64,000 nucleotides of DNA, from assembly GCF_040954835.1 (NCBI RefSeq), contig NC_090697.1:14686001-14750000 (forward strand). The letters are read 5' to 3'. This document shows, piece by piece, positions 28,901 through 50,016 of this stretch; position 1 is the first letter of the stretch, and the number at the start of each line of letters is the position of its first letter. Source of the DNA: Lepisosteus oculatus. Lineage: Eukaryota > Chordata > Actinopteri > Semionotiformes > Lepisosteidae. The notes under the pieces were generated by a model, which was not told the origin of the DNA, searched no databases, and saw nothing but the letters and a program-made list of their open reading frames with translations. The translations under genes were made by a program, and so were the position numbers.

Positions 28901-31082
28901 AAAGGATCCCAAACGTGTTTTAGCATAATACAGCTGGCACCTTTTGATGAACAGAGCACCTGGACGACATCCTACAGAAGCCCATCTCTTATCATGAGAA
29001 CAAACTGCAGTCAAAGTTAACCTGCACCATGAGCATAGTAATGAGAAGTTTCTGATGTCAGTGTCACAACCCTTTACATCAGGCCTCTTCAAATGTTGTC
29101 TTAAAGCTCTGTACTGCATCACATTTTATAGGCCTCTATAAATTACTTCAAAGACTATTAAAGAAGGGTTAATGATTCAAATTAAGCATATAATGGCTTC
29201 ACTAAGAGAATTAAAATTTCATGTGGAATGACCAATAAAAACTGTCTCTGAAGGACCAGAATATGAAAAAACGTGTTTTATAACCACTTCACATCCTTAT
29301 AAGCTTACCAGTTCATTCTTCTTTCGCTGTGGTTTCTTTGTTGTTATGTGAAGATAGCTGCAAGAAAACAAAAGTATGTTAGACTGACTTGTAAGACTTT
29401 GGCATGGATAAACAGGAGCTGATTGTTGTTCTTCTTATGACTATAAATTATTATTTTTAAAATGAAAAACACATAAGCCACCTTGTGTTAGCAATTAGCA
29501 AGATAGCATATGTCAGCATCAGCCCACATAGCGACAGTTTACCAAACAAATGACCACATTCAGTGCAGTGGGTGTAACAAATTTCTTCAGAAGAGAAATA
29601 CTCTTACAGACTGCAGTAAAAACCAGAGGATTTGATGTGAATGATCAAAATGGACAGGTAATGCATAGAAACATTCAGTACAGAACCATATTAATTTCAA
29701 ATTAGAATGACTGTGATTTTGAAAGGAATGTCAGTACAAAGAAGAAACTGTAATTGACATTTATGGATGTTCATTTAGTATGATCTGGCAGAAAAAGGCT
29801 GAATAAGCTCTTTAGCAATCAAGTGAAGAGCAAGGGCTAGCAGGCGTCTGCTCTCCCACTGTACTTAACATACTTAATAGAATATTTGCAGGTCCTGCTA
29901 GATCTGATAAAACATGAGAGGAGCCCATAAACTATCAGACTGTGTATTGTAGCATTGTGCATCCCCGGTGTTAAACTGTCCTATGAACTTTCCCCTTTAC
30001 CCTTAACTAGGCCCACTCTTTCTCTCCTATAAAGGGGGGGAGTCCCTACTCTCCATCCCTTGCTTTGTGTCTGTCTAGCAGTCTTTCATCTATATTTTAT
30101 ATCTTATATGCTATTCTAATGAACCAGTGTGTATGAACCTGAAAGCACCTGTTCCAGCATGTCTTCCTGCACTAGGTACTGTACTAAGTAACCAACAGAG
30201 TCGTCACAGTATGATATAAATTATAGATTTATACTTCCCTGTGATACAATTGAAGTGGAATTCAAACAGCATCGAAATACCCCCCATAGTGATTAAATTT
30301 AATGAAACTGAAAGACCAAGCGGAACAATAAGAATTGGGAAAAGTACAGTACATACACTTCGTCTTTACGTTCTTTTACACATTTTTTACCACTATGTGG
30401 TTTGAGAGGATACATAAAATGTTTCAGGAACAAAGCTTTATGAAAGAAAGGTAATTAAGAAATGTCATACACTACTACTATTCGAGGCTAAAGTCAGACT
30501 AAAGCAACTCGTTGAGCAGCTTTACGGAATGAGTCTAGCTCTATCCAAACTATTGCTGCATTACATGTTAAAGGTACACCTAAATCCATGATACAGTTGC
30601 TCTTTATGTTGCTGTTGCTGATGTGGTAGGTTAGTAATAGCTGTGAACTTTTCACAAATTAGGAAATCCGTTAATCCCATTCGAATCTGTAAATTGGACA
30701 GGATCGTGGATCTAAACATTTAGCGCGCACAACGTCTGGCACTGTCCGTGTTCAGTATTTACAAACACTTCACTCTGTTGGGTACTCACTCAAGCTTTTT
30801 AAATCGCTCTGCCCCGGCAGCTACGTATCTCTCTCCGTGCTGTAAATGCTCCAAATCCAAAATCCGGTGCCCATCCCGCGGAGTATACACGTTTCTCACA
30901 GCACCGAAAGGCGCCTCCACCCGCTGAGTTACTGAGCCCAGAAACGTGTCGAAAGTTGACATGTGCCTCTGGTTGATCACAAACTTCCTGCCGGGAAAGA
31001 AAGCATCCCCATTGCGGTACATCACGACGGTTTTTGTCGGCGGAGGCTGAGGGACTGAAGTTCTGCCTGAAATCCCGGACAT
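1832..31082 (-). CDS. DCDC2C: DCDC2C, doublecortin domain-containing protein 2C (11 coding exons; 3' end not found)
   Basis: Doublecortin-family microtubule-binding protein; the DCDC2 group acts at cilia and the sperm flagellum (family knowledge). Coding exons on the minus strand: 31082-30790, 29357-29309, 25147-25071, 21964-21833, 21474-21325, 19326-19275, 10902-10773, 9564-9464, 8306-8088, 8005-7826, 1901-1832. Every junction is GT-AG and keeps frame, giving 484 codons plus one base before the left edge. DCX domain 1 is about residues 17-98 (VVMYRNGD, APFGAVRNVYTPRDGHRI, YVAAG, RFKKLD). DCX domain 2 is about 136-220 (NVFTNGD, IPKYTLRNWDRVL, GAVHR, YYVAVG, KFKLLPY). The tail has FYAKEE, EGSVFKA and LPIDQ blocks that match the tail I remember for DCDC2C better than DCDC2, and the ALLC neighbour supports this. 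I chose the ATG at 31082; the open frame extends upstream only to a TTG. No stop codon is seen, so the gene probably runs past the window or has an unrecognised terminal exon. Confidence 0.88.
4115..4222. repeat. Two ~35-bp direct repeats in a GC-richer block
   Basis: CCAGTCTGGAACCCACTAAACAGGGATAGTC near 4118 and CCAGACTGGACCCCATTAAATAGGGATAGTC near 4188, the second followed by CAGTCTGGAC. The surrounding 3.9-4.35 kb is richer in G+C than the rest of the intron. The element is not recognised. It lies in DCDC2C intron 10. Confidence 0.7.
6061..6117 (+). mobile_element. SINE 3' end fragment
   Basis: GATAAAGCAGTTAGAAAATGGATGG matches the 3' terminus of the SINE at 9.1-9.3 kb. Only the tail is present. 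Confidence 0.6.
7826..8005 (-). CDS. DCDC2C: DCDC2C exon 10
   Basis: 180-bp exon, 60 codons (402-461), bounded by TGCACAG| and AAAGAG|GTAAGT. The composition is strongly charged (HRQRQRQPKGLEKNEKD, KKRHKGGRSS), consistent with the disordered tail of the family. The exon is in frame with exon 9. Confidence 0.75.
8088..8306 (-). CDS. DCDC2C: DCDC2C exon 9
   Basis: 219-bp exon, exactly 73 codons (329-401), bounded by CTCCTAG| and AAAAAG|GTTAGT. It begins VIAKIVEEEQ, the acidic continuation of the DQ block, then becomes low-complexity and polar with no recognisable domain. Confidence 0.82.
9088..9336 (+). mobile_element. tRNA-type fish SINE
   Basis: Starts GGGTAGCACGGTGGCACAGTAG (tRNA-like head with A-box remnant) and includes the common CCTCCCACAGTCCAAAGACAT core. 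It ends with GAAGCAGTTTGAAAATAGATGGATG. Compared with the usual form, the segment between head and core is deleted. It lies in DCDC2C intron 8. Confidence 0.75.
9464..9564 (-). CDS. DCDC2C: DCDC2C exon 8
   Basis: 101-bp exon bounded by TTTTCTCAG| and GATCAG|GTGACT. It encodes residues 295-328 with EGSVFKA, KETQGAYEVQED and VDLPIDQ. This block parallels EGxxxKA...VPVDQ shared by DCDC2 and DCDC2C. Confidence 0.9.
10773..10902 (-). CDS. DCDC2C: DCDC2C exon 7
   Basis: 130-bp exon bounded by GTGTGTAG| and CAGGGG|GTAAGT. It encodes residues 252-294 including DSFFYAKEERAKQSKQ, which matches the YAKEE block remembered from DCDC2C. The first intron to its right in transcription order is the largest well-bounded one (about 8.4 kb). 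Confidence 0.87.
10922..11067. repeat. Near-perfect 77-bp tandem duplication
   Basis: Unit 10922-10998 begins TTGACACTGACACTG and ends AAACAAAGAAAGTA. The second copy from 10999 is identical until TTTTCTTAAA, where ACAA is lost. It lies just upstream of the exon 7 acceptor of DCDC2C, inside intron 6. The identity points to a recent event. Confidence 0.9.
13115..14620 (-). mobile_element. Degraded L1-like LINE: ORF1 plus 3' end, ORF2 missing
   Basis: ORF1 starts at ATG 14514 (MPLKKKEGSS...) and stays open for about 120 codons, with a coiled-coil-like run of heptads (LLQALRQELNTQVHTVEKL). After frame breaks, an ALPEGAEGEDMARSLQ segment near 14110-14160 matches the xLPEGxEG motif of vertebrate L1/Tx1 ORF1. 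The 3' end near 13120 is AATAAAAAAAAG, a poly(A)-type tail. No ORF2 endonuclease or reverse transcriptase is seen, so the copy is internally deleted or non-autonomous. It lies in DCDC2C intron 6, in the host gene's orientation. Confidence 0.6.
17431..17460. repeat. Perfect 13-bp stem, 4-nt loop palindrome
   Basis: AAGGATGGTGGAT, loop ATCC, ATCCACCATCCTT. The ATCCATCC run suggests two SINE tails meeting head to head. Confidence 0.85.
17461..17690 (-). mobile_element. SINE fragment, antisense
   Basis: Contains GGTGGGAGGAAACTGGAGAAACCCC and GGGTCGCATTCTAACCCAGGAC, the reverse complement of the core and tRNA-like B-box region of the common fish SINE. It is diverged and lies in DCDC2C intron 6, next to the 17431 hairpin. 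Confidence 0.55.
18868..19085 (+). mobile_element. tRNA-derived SINE with internal 22-bp duplication
   Basis: GGGAGTAACACAGCATAGTGAGTAAACC (A-box region) and GTTGTGGGTTCTAACAG (B-box region) are followed by a CCAGTCCACCCAGCTGTATTAGTGAGACCAGC body. The segment TCTTAACAGATGTGTTGTGGGTT is repeated directly as TCTAACAGATGTGTTGTGGGTT, which duplicates the B-box. It lies in DCDC2C intron 6. Confidence 0.55.
19275..19326 (-). CDS. DCDC2C: DCDC2C exon 6
   Basis: 52-bp exon bounded by TGTTCTAG| and GACATG|GTATGT. It encodes GFYNALLPPLRKDKIKDM (234-251), a short basic segment after the second DCX domain. The LLPPL core is conserved in position with DCDC2-family proteins. Confidence 0.85.
20665..20806. 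repeat. 21-bp minisatellite, 6.8 units
   Basis: Seven tandem units of AAGTCGCAATTCTGAGTTTTC with variation mainly at positions 5-8 and at the last base; the seventh unit is 16 bp. On the minus strand each unit is seven codons (ENSELRL/ENSELRH), and the frame is open back to an ATG at 20925. It lies in DCDC2C intron 5/6 territory (between exons 5 and 6). Confidence 0.85.
21325..21474 (-). CDS. DCDC2C: DCDC2C exon 5: second half of DCX domain 2
   Basis: 150-bp exon bounded by TTCCCTAG| and CATGG|GTAAGT. It encodes residues 184-233 with LCMLDG, ELEHNQYYVAVGTEKFKLLPY and the post-domain KGTMRDTGH. Confidence 0.92.
21833..21964 (-). CDS. DCDC2C: DCDC2C exon 4: first half of DCX domain 2
   Basis: 132-bp exon bounded by TTTTGTAG| and CATAG|GTAAGG. 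It encodes residues 140-183 plus two bases: VFTNGDILVPPARILIPK, then LRNWDRVLAMVTEKV and TGAVH, the typical DCX core. Confidence 0.92.
   Translation of the reverse strand, partial: CFYKWGYLGSSSSNTNTKVYPEKLGPGARHGNRESAPTYRSST
22520..24056 (+). mobile_element. Degraded L2/CR1-like LINE reverse transcriptase remnant
   Basis: Pyrimidine-rich 1.5-kb block in DCDC2C intron 3, with no intact frame. Landmarks of the RT are readable: a GV-S-stop-GSVL version of the PQGSVL motif near 22820, FADDA (catalytic YADD box) at 22911-22925, and LLIAAHIQFKTLMLANHSFN near 23470, matching the LPVAARIxFKTLxL block after the RT. The 3' end has CCTGGATAAGAGTGTCAACTAAG followed by AAATAAATAA, the usual tail of this fish LINE group. 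It is antisense to the host gene. Confidence 0.65.
24645..24895 (-). mobile_element. Probable tRNA-type SINE remnant, antisense
   Basis: The minus strand begins GGTAGTGTAGCATAGTGGCTAAGCCATTGGACTC, which looks like a tRNA-type A-box head, followed by a degraded body. It lies in DCDC2C intron 3. Confidence 0.4.
25071..25147 (-). CDS. DCDC2C: DCDC2C exon 3: linker between DCX domains
   Basis: 77-bp exon after TTTACAG|, encoding IRPVIHSRIIVSARW... to CTI (115-139). The frame requires the donor AA|GTCAGT, so that codon 140 is Asn and reads into VFTNGD of exon 4. A better-looking donor GTAAGG lies four bases downstream but would shift the frame. Confidence 0.88.
25148..29308. other. DCDC2C intron 2
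   Basis: One short dispersed repeat (27.3 kb). The block at 28.9-29.13 kb is somewhat GC-richer, with no match I recognise. Confidence 0.6.
27305..27395. repeat. Interspersed repeat fragment (TTTATTTGTCAT type)
   Basis: CAAGTTCAAGTTTATTTGTCATCCCAGCCATATACAGTAC is the 5' part of a dispersed fish repeat that normally continues to an ACGAAAT-type motif; here it reads GAGATATCGTTCTCC. It lies in DCDC2C intron 2. Confidence 0.4.
29309..29357 (-). CDS. DCDC2C: DCDC2C exon 2
   Basis: 49-bp exon bounded by TTCTTGCAG| and CTG|GTAAGC. It completes Asp98 and adds YLHITTKKPQRKKNEL (99-114), the basic linker after DCX domain 1. It ends at a codon boundary. Confidence 0.9.
29948..30208 (+). mobile_element. 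Solo LTR-like element with 4-bp target duplication
   Basis: 261-bp element in DCDC2C intron 1. It begins TGTAGCATTG, ends GTCGTCACA (TGT...ACA ends) and is flanked on both sides by GTAT (29944-29947 and 30209-30212). A TATAAAG box is at 30028-30034, followed by a G run and pyrimidine-rich sequence, as expected for an LTR promoter. No internal retroelement sequence is next to it, so it would be a recombined solo LTR. The family cannot be told from the sequence. Confidence 0.55.
30790..31082 (-). CDS. DCDC2C: DCDC2C exon 1: DCX domain 1
   Basis: Starts at ATG 31082 in an AAAG-ATG-T context and encodes residues 1-97. It contains the first doublecortin domain almost whole (YRNGD near residue 22, PFGAVRNVYTPRDGHR, ERYVAAGAERFKKL). 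It ends CTTGA|GTGAGT with two bases of the Asp98 codon. The exon lies in a CpG-rich stretch typical of a promoter-proximal first exon. Confidence 0.93.
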
Positions 31083-31099
31083 CTTTCTCTGCCGTGACA

Positions 31100-31420
31100 A
31101 TAACAGGTTTTAAATTCCGACCAATAGATTAGGTCAAGTAGCAAAAGTCATCAGATTAGCCTTGTGTAAAGTGAAACCCTGAAGTATCTGGCTAAGACAC
31201 CAGCGCTCATTCGGGTGTGTGGCATCCTCTTATTCTCAGGTATCCATGACCAGACTTTTTATTTATCGAAGAGCAGTATTGTTTCTTGATCGGTGGCAGT
31301 TTCTCCGGGTAAAGTACCACAGAAGCATTGTTTGATGTGTTTCCATGGTAACCATCTGCTGCATGGACCAGCCTTCTAAATTAATTAACTGACATACATG
31401 TAACACACACACTGCACCCA
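31100..31420 (-). promoter_or_regulatory. DCDC2C: DCDC2C promoter region
   Basis: About 300 bp upstream of the DCDC2C ATG, continuing the CpG-rich character of exon 1. No TATA box is evident. The region holds the X-box at 31339-31352. The transcription start itself cannot be placed from sequence. Confidence 0.5.
31339..31352. promoter_or_regulatory. RFX X-box, GTTTCCATGGTAAC
   Basis: Palindromic 14-mer that fits the RFX consensus RYYNYY-N2-RRNRAC on both strands. It is 257 bp upstream of the DCDC2C ATG. RFX factors drive ciliary genes through such sites near their promoters (established), and DCDC2-family proteins are ciliary, so the context fits. Confidence 0.7.
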
Positions 31421-31797
31421 CCATACAAACTCACCGTTTCAAACGCATTCACTCTCAAGGCAGGTGTGTGGTGTAGAGAAACCAGGAAAAAAACTACGCT
31501 ATAGGTACCTTACGCTTACTCGGAGCTCTTCTTCTTGTTAAGTTTTTTTATCATTTTCCTAGTTAAATCGATACGCACATGCATTTTCTTAGATATTGTA
31601 ATAAAAAGTGAAATAATTTCCAAAAGTTTCACAACATTGTGCAATTGTGCAGTTATTTTTTTAAAAGAAGTTTCTCAACAAAATGAATTTGCAGTAATAC
31701 AGAATTACATTTGTAAACAGTAATATGTTTCATAGGTTAGGTAAACGTTAACGATATTTGAATAAAAGAAAAATTACAAATCACCACGTCCTGGTAG

Positions 31798-32018
31798 ACT
31801 ACAATATGTGATGGAACAAGTAATAGAGGTATTCCATGCTGAGAAAAAGAAGAAAGAAAACACAACGTTTCAGCCTTGGAGCCTTCTTCTGGGGCTCCAT
31901 GGCCGAAACGTTGGTTTCTTTCTTCTTTTTTTCAACATGGAATAAACCTATTACTTGTTCCTTTGCAGCCTACGCATGCTGAGGCAGCTACGCACCTGAA
32001 CTACTACAATATGTGATG
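31798..32018 (+). mobile_element. Foldback retroelement with perfect 16-bp target-site duplication
   Basis: A 189-bp body (31814-32002) is flanked by two identical copies of ACTACAATATGTGATG (31798-31813 and 32003-32018). Almost the whole body is an imperfect inverted repeat: GGAACAAGTAATAG...GGAGCC pairs with GGCTCC...CTATTACTTGTTCC. It is followed by a unique right end GCAGCCTACGCATGCTGAGG...CACCTGAA. Long target duplications mean insertion by a target-primed (LINE or Penelope-type) route rather than by a cut-and-paste transposase (inference). Confidence 0.75.
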
Positions 32019-34324
32019 CCCGTCATCTGCATTTGGCATTAGTGACACCCAGTTTCTTGACACATTCTGAGGGTCCAGAAATACAACGCCTCGCAAACAC
32101 ACCAACACCTTGCTTGGTGTTGACAGAGTGTCAGATAACGCTTTGGATTTAAAACAAAAAATGTCAATTTTATCATGTCATACCACAAAACACTTTTCTC
32201 ATGTTTGCAACATCACTTAGGTGCTTTGTTGCAAAATCTTATATGGGATTTGTAATGGTCTTTTTTTATCAGTTCCAAGCATCAATTTCCAATTTCCTCC
32301 ATCCCTGGCTGCTCAGTCTGGGCAGTAGTGTCTGGGTACATTCCACTTTTCCTATGATCAGTTTCACCTTACTCAAGGAGATATTATTGAAATAATAAAA
32401 CTCCTGTTTCTTGGAACAGCTTCTTGGTCTTAACGGTTGAAACTTTGCTTGAAACTCTATACCTGACTGAAGAATCTCATAGGAACAGGTGTATTTATTC
32501 TGAAATCATGTGAACCACCATTATTATACCGTACACAGTCAGAGGCCACTCAACTAATATTGTGACTCATTAAGGTATGTTTGTACACCAATGGTAAATT
32601 TAGGTTTGCCACAACAACAGGGTTTGAAAACTTAAATAATCATGACTTTTCAATTTTTCTTTCATGTTAATTATTTACTTATTTCATTTTGTTTTTATCT
32701 TTGAATATGTGAAGTAGGTTATGCATATAAAAAATACATATTCCTGTCTATCAGTACCATCATACCTCACCTTCCAGGCATAGATGTGTTTATCCTATGA
32801 CAAGGTTGGGACACTGTGTAAATCCATAAAAAGTTTGAAAATGCTCACTTATTGTTCACTTGTTAAATTATGCAAGAAAATGGAAAATAAGCACATCTTT
32901 AGGAATAAGTGTGACTTTCTGTATGTATTTGACTACCACCAAGAGGTAAACTGATAACTGTTTTGTATTCATTCTTTACACATCTTATGTTTAGCCTTGA
33001 TGCTCTGAGCTTCTCTTCTAAAGTAATAGGATAATTATATCTTACAAAGACCACATGGTTATTTAAGCTTGTATAATATCTGATCTATGGAATGCATAAT
33101 TTATTGATGCATTAATTATTAAAGCCTTTTGGGACCTTTCATATTGTGCCTTATTTAACTCTTTAATTGCCCCTCATGGAAATATAATTTAGTAATAATT
33201 TAGAAATATAATTCTGAGAGTTTACACTTGACTGCACAAGAAGTGAGAAAATGAGGACTTCATATTTTCATGTACACAATGAAAGCAACTTGAATATATC
33301 TCAGCTCAGTTGAACAGACATATAGTTAAGGGAACCTGTAGCCGAAGGCTCCAATTCAGCTCCTTATGTTCCTTCCAACACTAAAAAGTGTATGCTACTG
33401 CCTTTTAAGATTATTTACCAGTGCACCAATATCACTTGATGCAGCAACCTGATTTTCCTAGAGCTCTCCCTTTCCAGTACTGACCAGAACAAACCTTGGT
33501 TTGCAAGTAAGATCTTATTAAATAAGGCTATGCAGTGATAATGAAAATGTCACTAGGTGGTAACGATGCCTTTCTTACCTAAATATATTCATTTGTTAGG
33601 CATCACACCCAGACAAGCTTTTGGTATTCAACATTTCTAAGGTTATTTAATTCTCCTGAGAATCTCATCCTACAGTATCATCCTATAGCATTTCAAAATC
33701 ATTGAAAAAAGTGGCAAGACTAGCACATGGAATTAATTTCTTCTTTTATTCTAATGCTATGAACATTAAAAAGATCACACTCTACACCTATGAATTGTTC
33801 TTGTATAACAATTACATTAATTGTTAACATAAAGAAAATAACATGTTAACATAATTTTACAGAATTGGCATTGGACAATTAAATGTTATAGAATTAGCCA
33901 TTGAACTGTTTTAGGAAGAAGGGGCTGATTTCAGGAACATACTCTAAGTCCTTCACCTAAGTACAAACTGAGAAACAATTTTGTTTTCTTTTTATATAAC
34001 AGTCACTGTAAAAACTCATGCTTTGTCAGTAACTTAATCAAGGCATTGTGTTTATTTTATATTTTTATTTGTACTTTATTTTCATGTTGTACTTTATGAA
34101 ACACGTTTAAAAAGTAAAACAGCTATTTTGTGTCTTTTCTTAATGTGTATTATGCATGTCAAAATAAAAAAAAACTGGTTTACAAAGCACTTTAAAATCC
34201 TATCAACTGGTATTGCATGAATATTACAGATCTGTTTTTTTTATTATTTGCATTTTTTTGCATTGTACAAGCATTATAAGTATATCATTATCATCTTCTG
34301 AGTATAACTAATTTTAATGAATCT
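32019..34324. other. Intergenic sequence between DCDC2C and the LINE
   Basis: No gene, RNA or recognised repeat seen; AT-rich. Confidence 0.55.
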
Positions 34325-37235
34325 CCATCATAATGGGGAACGTACGATCTCTTGCCAACAAGATGGAGGTGCTAGCGGCGCTGACGAGGAGCCAGTGGGA
34401 ATATCGTGAGTCCTCTATTATGTGCTTCACAGAGACTTGGTTGAATGAACTGGTTCCCGACGCTAACGCTACAATAGAGGGTTTTCAGATGGTGCGTGCA
34501 GATCGGAAAATCAAGGAGCCCGGTAAAAAGAGAGGAGGAGGGCTAGCAGTGTTTGAGAGTAACAGATGGTGTAACTGTAATCATATAACTGTAAAAGAAC
34601 AGCTCTGCACCCCGGACATTGAGCTACTAGCAGTTAGCCTGCGGCCATATTACCTACCTAGGGAGTTCTCGCAGGTTATTGGTGTGCTGGTGTATGTCGC
34701 GCCCTCTGCCGACGCAGCCTCAGCGTGTGACGTCATACACACTGTTACAGCCAGACTACAGACTCGTCACCCACAAGCCATGTTCTTGATTACTGGCGAT
34801 TTTAATCATGTTTCGCTCTCCTTTGCCCTGCCTACTTTTAGTCAGTTTGTTAAATGCCCTACTAGAGATAACAAGACTTTGGACTTGCTGTATGCTAATG
34901 TCAAGAATGCCTACAGCTCCACATCACTCCCCCCCCCCCCCCTTGGGAGATCAGACCACAACCTTGTTCACCTCCTATCTCTGTACAAGCCTCTTGTACT
35001 ACAGCAACCAGTAACCACCAGGACAGTGAGGAGATGGTCAGCTGAGGCTAATGATGCACTGATGGACTGTTTTGAAACAATGGACTGGGAGATACTCTGT
35101 GAGCCTTATGGAGATGACATTGATGGTCTTACCCACTGCATCACTGACTATATAAGCTTCTGTGTTGACAGTGCAGTTCCCACTAGGAAAGTGCGCTGCT
35201 TCTCCAATAATAAACCCTGGGTCACCAGTGATCTGAAGGCCATCCTAAATAGGAAAAAGATGGCTTTCCAGGCAGGTGACAAGGAGGAGCTGAAGCGAGC
35301 ACAGAAAGAGCTGAAGGTGAGAGTTAGGGAGAGCACCTTGCTCTTGGGCTTCCTCCTTGGCTTATGGAAGGAAAATGGAGGACAGACTGAGGGAGAGCAA
35401 TGTGAGAGAAGTTTGGAATGGCATGAGGAAGATCTCCGGATACAAGTTGTCCTGCGGCCAACAGAGTGAGGGAGGCCTGGAGAGGGCCAATGAGATGAAT
35501 CTTTTCTTTAACAGATGAGATACAGGGTCCACTGTCCATTCACCTCACAGGCCTTCACCCCAGACACCCTCTTCATGTCCTCAGTCACCCCATCATGTGA
35601 TCCCTCCTACTCCTACTCCATCTTCCCCTGCCCTCCTCGGCCTATCCATCACAGCTGACCAGGTCAGAAGGGAGTTGAGGAGACTCCATGCAGGGAAGGC
35701 AGCGGTTCCTGACGGTGTCAGCTCCAGGGTGCTAAAGATCTGTGCGGACCAACTGGGTTCAGTGCTACAGTAAATCTTCAACCTCAGCCTGAGATTAGAA
35801 AAAGATCTGATGCTCTGGAAGACATCTTGCCTGGTGCCAGTACCCAAAAAGGGGCACCATAAAGTCTTGAATGACTACAGACCAGTGGCACTTACATCAC
35901 ACCTAAAACTCTGGAAAGGCTTGTACTGGACCACCTCAGAACCCTGGTGAGTACAGCACTGGACCCCCTGCAGTTCGCCTACCAGTCACACTTGGGAGTG
36001 GAGGATGCAGTCATCTATCTGCTACACAGAGCTAACTCTCACCTGGAGAAGACGGGGAGAATTGTGAGAGTTATGTTCTTTGACTTCTCCAGTGCCTTTA
36101 ACACCATCTATCCACCTTTACTGAGAGATAAGCTAAGGGCAGCGCAGGTGGACACTCCCCTGCTGTCCTGGATTATAGACTATCTGACCTGCAGGCCACA
36201 GTGTGTACGGCTACAGAGCTGTGTGTCCGAACAGATTGTTAGCAGTACTGGGGCTCCACAGGGGACTGTCCTTGCTCCATTCCTGTTCCCCTTTTACACC
36301 ACTGACTTCAGGTACAACTCTGAGACATGTCATCTGCAGAAGTTTTCAGATGACTCTGCAATTGTGGGGTATATTAGAGAGGGGAGGGAGGAAGAATATA
36401 GGAGCTTGATTACCAATTTTGTGGAGTAGTGTCATCTTAACCATCTCCAGCTTAACACCAGCAAGACCAAAGAAATGATCTTCGACTTTCGAAGGAATAA
36501 GTCTCCACTGAACCCTGTTTCCATCCAGGGTGAGGACATAGAGGGCGTACATTCCTACAAGTACTTAGGGGTACACCTGGATGATAAGCTAGAGTGGTCT
36601 GGTAACACTGACGCCCTGTACAAGAAAGGTCAGAGCCAACTCTATTTTCTTAGGAGACTCAGGTCCTTTGGTGTGTGTGGAACACTGCTACACATTTTTT
36701 ATGAATCAGTGGTGGCTGGCACTATGTTGGGGATGAGCCTTTACCCCATGGAGGTGGTGGCCGAGAGGAGAATGCTGACCAAGCTCACAGCCATCATGAA
36801 CAACACCTCTCATCCGCTTCATGGGACTGTTACTGGGCAGTGGAGCACTTTTAGCAACAGACTGCTCCAGCTACGGTGTTTAAGAAAACGTTTCCGCAGG
36901 TCTTTCCTCCCGGCAGCTGTCAGGGTGTATAACGCTGCCCTAGGCTAGGACTGTTAGCCCTTCATTTGCTCGTCTATGGACAGCATGTTTGCTCCATTGT
37001 ACTTTTTGGACAATCAGTCTGTATAAACCTATGCACATTTTGCACATATTTTATTGTTTTTACAGTGACTATGATCAGCACATTTTGCACACACCTATGT
37101 ATTTATTTATTTTTATTTATTTTGTTGTCATTTGTTTTATAACTATTCTGATGTCTGTTTTGCTTGTCTTGGGCTGGACTGCTGTAACACATCAATTTCC
37201 CTACGGGATTAATAAAGTATTATCTATCTATCTTA
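34325..37235 (+). mobile_element. Non-LTR retrotransposon (jockey/L2-like LINE), nearly full length, frameshifted
   Basis: About 2.9 kb between DCDC2C and ALLC. An apurinic endonuclease domain occupies 34333-35330 (FTETWL, TGDFNH, SDHNLVHLL). The reading frame shifts near 35335 and again before 35950. The reverse transcriptase follows in two further frames: SSAFNTI, TGAPQGTVL, FSDDSAIVGY at 35947-36429, then YKYLGVHLDDKLEW and a C-terminal LPAAVRVYNAALG at 36475-36948. The 3' UTR ends ATTAATAAAGTATTATCTATCTATC, the short-repeat tail typical of the group. Three or more frame breaks and stop codons make it inactive. The clade name is inferred from motifs only. Confidence 0.85.
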
Positions 37236-37272
37236 ATGACTTGATTCAATCCAATTCTAAAATTCTAAGAAC

Positions 37273-37278
37273 TTTATT
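37273..37278 (-). terminator. ALLC: ALLC polyadenylation signal AATAAA
   Basis: AATAAAG on the minus strand, 41 bases past the stop codon. The tail of the neighbouring plus-strand LINE (ATTAATAAAG near 37207-37216, ending about 37235) lies just beyond it. Confidence 0.75.
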
Positions 37279-37318
37279 AGCCCTCTCCACCGAAGGGGTC
37301 GATGTGATTAAGACACTC

Positions 37319-50016
<12,698 letters not shown>

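Noticed and set aside
30790-31100. An upstream start at 31100 for DCDC2C
   Set aside because: The codon there is TTG; the first ATG in frame is 31082.
34333-36948. Long open frames as a host gene
   Set aside because: Endonuclease and reverse transcriptase motifs and the repeat tail show a LINE; frames are broken.
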